Shown here: positions 55,816 through 64,000 of the stretch, piece after piece
Layout of the letters: every line of letters begins with the position of its first letter
Numbering within the stretch: the stretch's first letter is position 1
Program-made: the position numbers and the translations under genes
Assembly (NCBI GenBank): GCA_029204225.1
Contig: CM055097.1
Span: 58,328,869-58,392,868 of the forward strand
From: Diphasiastrum complanatum
Taxonomy: Eukaryota > Streptophyta > Lycopodiopsida > Lycopodiales > Lycopodiaceae
Direction: 5' to 3'
Length of the DNA: 64,000 bases
The notes under the pieces: model-generated
Databases searched by the model: none
The model's input: only the letters and a program-made list of their open reading frames with translations
Told to the model about the DNA's origin: nothing

Positions 55816-57110
55816 TGCCATTGCTTATTGTGACATAAGTGTGACTAATGGTGGAAAAGCTAACAACACATTGGGATTTTGTTTTCCTATGCCTGGGCCC
55901 TGTATCATCGTGCAGATCTTTACTTTACAGCATTTTGCCACATGTCATGTTTATAGAAGAATTTGTGTGTAACAATGAGTAAATTGTGACCCAAAGCAGT
56001 GTTTGCTTTGAATTGATACAACTCCGGACGTCCCCATATCCTTTAAACAGCTCTTTTGAACAAGCGATGAAAGCACCACAAAATAGTTCGATTGACACAA
56101 AAAGTCCGCAACCAGGTGTAAGGGTTCAGGGCAATCGGAATTGAGCTATTTTGCAAAAATAAGTGTTTGATATCTTTTATGATCAAGAGAAAGATAGGCA
56201 TACAATTAGTCCATCAGAAGATATATTTACAGAAGCAAAGAGAGTATTGTCCAGCCCAAATACCTCAGGTATAAAGACTCCATTTCAAATCTGTTCCTTT
56301 CTCGAACATACAAGTGAAACCAACTTTCAGAATTTTCAGTACACCGACAACTGCGCTTTTTAGAAAGGTCCAGCAAGGCTTCTTCTTGCAACCTTATTTT
56401 CGTGGCAAGATGAATACACAGGCGGCAGGAGGAATGCACTGCCGACATATCTACAAGGGCTTTGAATGCATCCGAAGGACCAACAACCTTCCAACTGCTC
56501 CAACACAAGAATTTAGATGTTACAACACAGCAAAGACTGACAACCCTCATATTGCTTGAAAGTGAAACTAAATTATATCGTCTTTGTTTGTGTGTGTGTG
56601 CATGTATGTGCATTGTGTGTGAAATCATGTGTTGTTGGACTGCATTCCAAACCTAGAACATGCTGAGCCACAGTTAAACTCTATTTTGTTTCAAATTCAT
56701 GTAAAGCATTAAATAAACCGCATATATATTGTTCTCAGGCCCTACATCTATCATATATAGCTTATACGTATAGACCCTTTATACCCTTTTTATATGATGT
56801 TTAGAATATTGTAGAATTTATGAATGTAGATTCCATATGAATTCTATGTGCGTATGTGGATCTGTGAGGGCATTTCTTGCAATTTCATTCCATGTTCTTC
56901 AGTGAGAACAAACTCCAATCACTTCATTACAACAAGCATTCATACAGTCAATCATTTACTAGGAAAGCATATGCATTCAATATTTAGTGCTTGCAATCCT
57001 TACAAGACCAGCTAATACCGATTTTGAAGTTCTTCTGATGGAGAAAATTCCCCGTCATCATGAAAATAAATAAATTTATTTCCGGCGTCAGCATAGAAAA
57101 CGACTCTGAC
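55816..57110. other. No gene seen
   Basis: Several short open frames on both strands, none with a recognisable domain. A minus-strand stretch near 56500-56340 ([20 protein letters not shown]) might be an exon, but no splice or family evidence supports it. Confidence 0.45.
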
Positions 57111-57115
57111 TCTGA

Positions 57116-57150
<35 letters not shown>
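57116..57150. repeat. Short (CT)n microsatellite
   Basis: About 35 bp of CT repeat preceded by GACTCT repeats. Two copies of CTGAAGCAGATCGCTG follow at about 57249 and 57284. Confidence 0.9.
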
Positions 57151-57520
57151 CAGCGCTCCTCCCTCTCGCTTATGGCTACCAACTGAACGCTGCTGCCATT
57201 GGAAGTCAGGCAGCAGTTTGCCAATGGAATCAGCCGGCCATTGATAATCTGAAGCAGATCGCTGAGCCAGCCATTGCTTTATTCTGAAGCAGATCGCTGG
57301 AAACACGCATTTACTAGCTGGGCCAGAACTCCATCACCGCCAACAGATTTAGCTCGACTTGTTGCTTGACGTTGAAGGGCTGGACAGGGTTCTTGGTCAG
57401 GTTTGAGGGTCAGGCATTCTTCTTTCAGCCATTCCAAACGCTGCAGTTAGGCTGTTTGGACAAGCTCTTTGATGTGCTCGTAACAACACTTTTCATTGTT
57501 GATTGAGTTGGTCTCACAAA

Positions 57521-57731
57521 ATACAAGTTCCTTAAGAGATCCTCCGGAAGATCTATCTTGATCACTCGGAACCAATAATTTCTAATCTCTGCATATGCAG
57601 TGACATAGTCATTTGGCAACCTGCAAATACAAGTTCCTTAGGCGATCCTCCGGAAGATCTATCTTGATCACTCGGCACCAATCATTTCTAATCTCTGCAT
57701 ATGCAACGACATTGTCATTTGGCAACCTGCC
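57521..57731 (-). repeat. Tandem duplication, 106-bp unit, open on the minus strand in both copies
   Basis: Units 57521-57626 and 57627-57731 differ at about ten positions. On the minus strand each encodes a version of AYAEIRN-W-RVIKIDLPED-LRNLY, and each follows an AG acceptor-like sequence (GGCAG and TTTGCAG before GTTGCCAAATGAC). This fits a tandemly duplicated exon of an unknown gene, or its remains. Confidence 0.65.
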
Positions 57732-58055
57732 TCCTAACTGTCGTTGTTTTGTTTCTTTTTTCCTAGCACTCGGCCAGGGCCCAGAGTTCGATTATCAAAT
57801 TACTTTTTAAGATCACAATTTACTAACAATCAAATATCCAACCTGGCGCCGTATCCAAGGCCTCATCTTGACACTCCACATTTATCTCCTGCCGTTGGCC
57901 ACAAATTTGTAGTGGAGTCTGAATCCAGTGAAACATCAAGCTACTTACTTTCCGTGACGAGCTTGCATACCTCAAATTCTTTTTGACCTTCTATCTGTAG
58001 CTCAAATTCTTGAAAATAGCTTAGTTATTTTCTTCGAGCCCTACCCAGGTCATTC

Positions 58056-58400
58056 CACACAACTCGAACCTTATTGGCGAAAGATGCGACAATGACACTT
58101 CAAAAGGCAATAGACGGAGTCAAAGACGAAGTAGAAGCTCGTGAACGTTATGACGACAATGGTGATTCCAAAAATGCTCTATTTACTCAGAAGAATAAAT
58201 CTTTTAAGAAGTCTAAATTAAAGAGGGAGTCGTCTAAAAGGAATGAGTCTAAGATAAATAATAAACAAACTGGAAAACAACCGAAAAATTCTTTGAGAAG
58301 AAGATCTGCAACAGATTCAATGTAAATATTGCAGTTTTCTTAACGTGTTGACTAGCCCAGCTCACCCTTTCAAGCACTATAGAAATTGATGCTGTCTCTT
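58056..58400 (+). pseudogene. Possible copia-type gag tail with broken zinc knuckle
   Basis: The open frame 58074-58325 is lysine- and serine-rich (ALFTQKNKSFKKSKLKRESS) after a helix-prone start, like the basic tail of copia gag. Just beyond its stop another frame reads CKYCSF and HPFKHYRN followed by a TGC after a stop, a disturbed CCHC pattern. No LTR or pol nearby. Confidence 0.4.
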
Positions 58401-60229
58401 ACCATCAGAGCTCATGTATGTGTCTGATAGTGCTCACAATTTATCTGCAACTTTCACGTTCTGAGGGGGGATTAGAACAAGTATTGGTATTAGATTTGTT
58501 TACTTCAAATCTCTTGTTCTTTCAGGCATCAACGGGGATCATCTAACTGCCACTTTTTAAACTTTTGCTAGTTATCCTCCATTCTTACGCCCAGCTTTCC
58601 ACAGCTCAGAAACGATGTCCCAACTGCGACTCCTTGAGAACTAGGTCGTTTACGTGAAGCTGCTAGCACATGCTTGACTCCATTTTGCAGTAACGGTGTT
58701 ATCCAGCAATCTTCATCAACTATTTCTTGCGCAAAAAAAATTGAAAATATCTAGGATATAAATCAAGATGGCAATAAAGAAAACACAATTTTCACGGAAG
58801 AAGCTGCCTTACTTTGATTTTATTAATGCCAAATTCCCACGTACATACACCGTGATTACTACTCCAGCGCTGCTACAGATGCGAATAACGTAGCACTACT
58901 CATGCAAAATTTGAGAGAGGCGCAGACAGAGATGATCGCCCTAGGTGTCCGACTGAGGAATGCACATGGAGGCCGACTGGAATCTTTGGTGAATATTGGT
59001 GGAGGGATATCTTTTTTATAAAGCGACTGCTGGAGCGAGGCTACTAGCTAGAGAAGTCGTGCAACTAAGTTCATGAAATCGTGGGGAGTCGTATCTAGAT
59101 TGGCCCCTTACATCTTGCGCGGGACCCACCAGTTGCGATCATCCCCATCCCCCATCATAATGCCTCCCTGCAAATTCCTGAAGAGTCCATCGATCATCTT
59201 CCCTAAGAGACAGATGGGACTCGTTCAGAAGTTTTCTGTTCTCAAGAACATAATATCGATGAGCTGCTGCATGAGATAGAGCAAGCCTCAGCAAGGCCCC
59301 TACAAACATTTGTCTGCTCTGGTGTCGCTCTCTGTGACAAACCAGAAAACAAGAGAGCAACATGCACAGCGGAGACACCTGGAGTGCCTCTGTGCAGCAG
59401 GTCCCACTCCATCCAAGGGATCACAGATCTTGTTTTTCCCTTATCTTCATCCATCACCATTGGATGGAGTGGGGCCATTGGATGGAGTGAGGCATGCATT
59501 GCACTCCTTAAGTATTCCCACCAGATATACCTTATGCAGCTCGTAAATTGCATGACAGCGTGAGGCTAGTTGATTCAGAATTCCTCTGATCAATGGCAGA
59601 CTGGCTATAAATCGAACTCCTACGATTTGAATTTTGGGTGGGGCCGTGCGCTGCATTCTCTCTCTTGGCCGAGTAGCTGAGCCATGGGCTGGTTTGCATC
59701 TTGTGTGCTCCTCGGGGTGGAAGGAAGCAGCCATGTGAGCATGTGACAAGGCTGCGGGAGGAAGAACTCTTTGAGCACTTTCTGTCAGAATTGAAGACTA
59801 GTGATCACCTGTGGAAGTCGAATGGAGCAATGCACAAAGATCAGAAATCAACTAGACAAAACCAAATAGACTGTAGAATGAAATTTCGACTTCATTCAAA
59901 CACACATGGTTCAAATAATACGTTGGAATACACTCATTTTTTTTTTTAGGTGTATTGATATGGTATAAATTCTCAATGCATCCTATTTTACATTACATAC
60001 CTTGTGACTCATTTTTTGAACAGATTAAAAAGCAGAATATAAATGTACATTTTTTTCAACGGAGGTGCTGCACTTTCTCCCCTGTGCGTCCATACAGCTG
60101 CCAGGTAGCACGTCCAGAGTGGCCATATACATAATAGAGGTGGTATTTACTTTGGTCCAGAGTGGTCAATCAAAGTCAAATTGCTTATTATGCTTCATAA
60201 CATACATCTGAAAAAAATCAAGGTAAAAT
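58401..60229. other. No gene identified
   Basis: A short frame at about 58830-59021 (+; NNVALLMQNLREAQTEMIAL) has gene-like composition but no recognised family. ATTGGATGGAGTG is repeated at 59460 and 59478. Nothing else supported. Confidence 0.4.
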
Positions 60230-60359
60230 GTGCCGAGCAAAAGACATTCTACCCGGCTTGGCTTTCCAAAAAATTTTAGGCTCGGCCTCTCCGGGCCTCG
60301 CTTAAAAAATTCTGGAAATCCTTACCGGGCAGAGTGTCCTCTGCCCGTCTGCCCGGCAC
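60230..60359. mobile_element. Fold-back MITE-like palindrome
   Basis: GTGCCGAGCA (60230-60239) and TGCCCGGCAC (60350-60359) are inverted ends. Inner segments also pair: GACATTCTACCCGGC with the complement of CCGGGCAGAGTGTC, and TTCCAAAAAATTTTAGGC with the complement of AAAAAATTCTGGAA. The whole 130 bp is an imperfect hairpin. No clear target duplication. Confidence 0.65.
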
Positions 60360-60445
60360 CTTCCATAATACGTAAGTAGCGTGTTGAAATTGCAGCTTTT
60401 CTATGGAACTCAATTTGCTGCTTTTGCAAGTTTATTTACAGAGAG

Positions 60446-60468
60446 TCGGGGGGGCTACCACCCCCCGA
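60446..60468. repeat. Short G-run/C-run stem-loop
   Basis: TCGGGGGG and CCCCCCGA are separated by a short loop. A very stable small hairpin; role unknown. Confidence 0.7.
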
Positions 60469-60658
60469 AGCCCCTGAGCATTTATTGAAAACCAGAGCAA
60501 ATAACAACCAAATGGCTATTGAAAATAAGATCTATTTGTGCCCCATCTACTACACTTTTGAGAGGCAAAACACTGGTTTGACCATTGATCCCCTAAAAAA
60601 ATTTCAGCCATAAGCTATTTTTCCAAGAATTTTTTTTTTTTTTAGTACGATTCTGGTC

Positions 60659-60722
60659 TGAGAAACGCATTTCTCAGAAACGCGGTTTCCGAAACGCGTC
60701 TCCTCAGAAACGTGTTTCTGTG
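60659..60722. repeat. GAAACGC repeat cluster
   Basis: GAAACG appears four times within 60 bp, with intervening complements (GGTTTCC, ATTTCTC, GTGTTTCTG). A mix of direct and inverted repeats just after a poly-T tract. Confidence 0.75.
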
Positions 60723-60919
60723 CATCTATGATCTAAACTAAGCTTTAATTGTACTTTCTCCCTTTAAGTAGCGCTGCAATTTCCTTTTCTTCAAGACCAC
60801 TGTATCGAAAATCAGAGAGTCATTATGGGTTCCTTAATGGGAATTCGTAATGGGCTTCTAGGTGATCCCACAGAATTCGTACTTGGGAATATCAGCTTCA
60901 GCATTTTCGATGACCTTCA

Positions 60920-61123
60920 ATGATGGCCTTCGAATTCTTGTCGATCGTCTTATGGCTGCAATTGGTTGTTCTCCTTGTTGCTCATTGTGCAGTTTCTCCC
61001 TCTTCAGCCAGACCTAGTGAATATGGTGATAAATCCAAAACTTCGTATCCATTGGGATCACTTCCTGCTGGAAATGAATGTTCATCGAATTTTACATCTC
61101 AGTTGACAAGAATCTTTTTGTAA
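60920..61123 (+). CDS. Candidate first exon of a secreted protein
   Basis: The open frame starts MMAFEFLSIVLWLQLVVLLV, a convincing hydrophobic signal peptide ending near AHCAVS or SSARP, followed by a hydrophilic part with an N-glycosylation site (SSNFTSQ). The last codons reach GTAAGC at about 61121, a good splice donor, so this may be exon 1 rather than a 67-residue protein. Family not recognised; downstream exons were not found within the window. Confidence 0.4.
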   Translation: MMAFEFLSIVLWLQLVVLLVAHCAVSPSSARPSEYGDKSKTSYPLGSLPAGNECSSNFTSQLTRIFL

Positions 61124-61584
61124 GCCGGATTATACAGCTTGTAGCCATGTGAATTGGTTGAGACCCAATGAAAATTGTTTGTAGTGACTTGTCATCCAAT
61201 TTGGTCCTCTTTTCCAATTCTTCTTAAGTGTTGGATATAATGCTCCTTCAAAATCCTTTGATCCCTTAGTTGTTTGAAGCAGTGTCATTCCAATGCCTTC
61301 AACACCAACATTCATTTTTTGAATGCCCCTTTTTGTTGCAATGTGAACATTCCAATGATGCTTTACCCTAGATGAAAAAATTCTTCAGTCTAAGAGGATA
61401 AATTAGAACCGATTATCTGAAATTGGTTTGTTTGGACTTTTACCCAAAAACTTCCATTGATCGAATCCGATACCCATATTGGCACCCCAATTGTTTTTTT
61501 TTTTTGCATTCCAAGAACCCTAACGAGAAATCTCGGATCACGTTTCAGAACGCGGGCTTCATCTCTTACATATACATACATGTC

Positions 61585-61585
<1 letters not shown>

Positions 61586-61617
<32 letters not shown>

Positions 61618-61640
61618 ATATATATATATATATATATATG
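61586..61640. repeat. (TCTA)n and (TA)n microsatellite
   Basis: About nine TCTA units pass directly into about eleven TA units. Confidence 0.95.
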
Positions 61641-61685
61641 TCTAAGGTAGCGGACCCCGGACGCGAACGCGCCAGGGGTGAGTCT

Positions 61686-61770
61686 GGGGGTCGAGACGCG
61701 TCCGCTTTTTTTTTTTTTAAAATTTTAGAGTGTTAAAAGAATAAAAAAAAATGTGGACGCGTCCGACCCC
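61686..61770. mobile_element. Small fold-back element with ACGCGT arms
   Basis: GGGGGTCGAGACGCGTCC (61686-61703) and GGACGCGTCCGACCCC (61754-61769) are inverted copies with one or two differences. They enclose an AT-rich spacer with poly-T and poly-A runs. Further GGACGCG copies lie at about 61659. Confidence 0.65.
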
Positions 61771-61839
61771 TGATCTCATCCTATAAGACATAGTAGTGTG
61801 TAGGTTTAGGGTTTAGGCTTAGAGAGGCAGGATAGTAAA

Positions 61840-62130
61840 CATCACTGGAAAAATTTATCCAAGAAAATTATGTGGTCAAGCATAGCTTGAGCAGCTTGCA
61901 TAGCTTGGTCTTGAAGTTTGCCTAGCTCTAGGAGCTCTGTATCCAGCACCTTCCTGAAAGCTCTTCAACATCCTTGAACACACTACGTTGGGTCTCAATA
62001 TATTCCTCAGCTTCAAGCCATTCTGCATAGCCTAGCTCCGCTTTTTCTTGGTACTCACCTTCACTTCCTCGGCAGAAAAATCCACTGATTGGAAATCAGT
62101 GGGTGTTGTCTCTGAAATCTCACCAATAAT
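61840..62130 (-). pseudogene. Coiled-coil-like coding remnant
   Basis: The minus strand reads EISETTPTDFQSVDFSAEEV, then EYQEKAELGYAEWLEAEEYI and RSVFKDVEELS, then after a frameshift KVLDTELLELGKLQDQAMQA and HIIFLDKFFQ. Strongly helical and acidic. Two frame breaks; GGTGAGT between the first two pieces could be a splice donor. Family unknown. Confidence 0.35.
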
Positions 62131-62162
62131 GTTTGACGTGGATTTGGAGGAGCAATTAATGA

Positions 62163-63330
<1,168 letters not shown>

Positions 63331-63736
63331 TTAGAATCCCCATCATCGTGCCGATCATTGCTAAAGCACAAACAGGTGACGAACGCTACGTTACCGCCCA
63401 ACCATAGAGGTACTACCACCTCACCCCCGTGCACTGGAGCTACATACCACCATCAAGCAAGCTCGGATCTCATGTAAGCCATGGTGTCCCGCTCTTCCAC
63501 TGGTGGTCAGGTCAGGACGAGTATTTAGGCCTCAGGATGTAGGTAGGCGAGGGTCGAGGGTAAGGCATGGTGGTATGGGACACCATGGCTTACATGAGAT
63601 CCGAGCTTGCTTGATGGTGATCTGTAGCTCCAGTGCACGGGGGTGAGGTGGCAGTACCTCTATGGTTGGGCGGTAACGTAGCGTTCGTCACCTATTTCTG
63701 CTTTAGCAATGACCGGCACAACGATGGGAATTCTAA
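63331..63736. mobile_element. Large inverted repeat, 160-bp arms, 86-bp spacer
   Basis: 63331-63490 and 63577-63736 are reverse complements with about ten mismatches. The spacer 63491-63576 is unique. No coding. A fold-back/MITE-type element, or a hairpin formed by template switching. Confidence 0.92.
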
Positions 63737-64000
63737 CACTAATCCCAAGCCTGCATGATTTGCCATGTGGCAGCCATACGTGACTTGCCACGTGGCAACC
63801 TATGACAGGCTTGGTAGATAGCAGGCTTATGTGGCCTGCTACACAAGCCTATGGTACGCCATGTGACAAGCCACACAAGCCTATGGTAGGCCTACGTGGC
63901 TTACCACATGGCAGCTTCTGAGCCCCACTTCTTTCTTTCTCTAGGTCCACTCAGGCCTACATGGCAAAGCTTGGTGGGCTTGCCACACAAGCCTATGTTA
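63737..64000. repeat. Degenerate repeats of GCCTATGGTAGGCCTACGTGGC type
   Basis: ACAAGCCTATG, CCACGTGGCA, GGCCTACGTGGCTT and similar words recur many times to the window end and also occur at 63285-63320 on the other side of the inverted repeat. The region contains the palindrome TGCCACGTGGCA. It looks like subterminal repeats of a larger element or a decayed satellite; cut by the window end. Confidence 0.7.

Noticed and set aside
61586-61771. CRISPR-like array
   Set aside because: The repeats are a TCTA/TA microsatellite and a fold-back element; no regular repeat-spacer structure, and the DNA is plant nuclear.

Overview
This is nuclear DNA from a land plant with a large, repeat-laden genome. 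Two intron-containing genes can be read exon by exon: a 306-residue double-GNAT acetyltransferase (12414-14303, +) and a 106-residue PC4/KIWI transcriptional coactivator (20295-21260, -). Nearly everything else is LTR retrotransposon wreckage (Ty1-copia mostly, some Ty3-gypsy with chromodomain integrase), plus one LINE, a SINE-like insertion, small fold-back elements and long CT/GA microsatellites. The GNAT family is mainly bacterial and the repeat style recalls ferns, lycophytes or gymnosperms, but the lineage is not determined.

Layout. 1-4710: copia A1 on the minus strand, its 3' LTR cut by the window edge. 4711-6670: AT-rich, no gene. 6676-11876: complete young copia element E with 194-bp LTRs, a 5-bp target duplication and an inverted RNase H segment. 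12414-14303: GNAT gene. 14304-20290: degraded gypsy and copia pieces on both strands. 20295-21260: KIWI gene. 22360-36283: a nested stack. Copia A2 carries a long inverted duplication and is split by element B (target duplication ATTTG, 25008-25012 and 32316-32320); B's 5' side holds a copia C fragment, itself interrupted by the non-autonomous element D. 36284-38140: another A copy (A3) fused to the A2 LTR. 38150-39732: end of an H-type element, copia K and a 115-120-bp hairpin. 40020-42510: gypsy gag/protease with a 1036-bp C-family solo LTR inside. 42712-44130: gypsy integrase plus chromodomain, minus strand. 44142-47400: non-autonomous element H. 47450-48230: gypsy RT relic. 48252-48371: tRNA-derived insertion with a 16-bp target duplication. 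49083-49667: GC-rich block with terminal inverted repeats and a 9-bp direct repeat. 51123-51379: last exon of an unrecognised gene. 52448-55680: LINE reverse transcriptase cut by copia J. 55700-64000: mostly non-coding, with fold-back elements, microsatellites, a signal-peptide exon candidate and a broken SNF2-like ATPase fragment.

The two readable genes are unrelated housekeeping-type functions in small gaps between transposons. The main biology is retrotransposon turnover: insertion into insertion, LTR-LTR recombination leaving a solo LTR, internal-LTR-internal arrangements, template-switch inversions and hairpins, and non-autonomous families (B, D, H) whose pol region is replaced by a shared unrecognised block.
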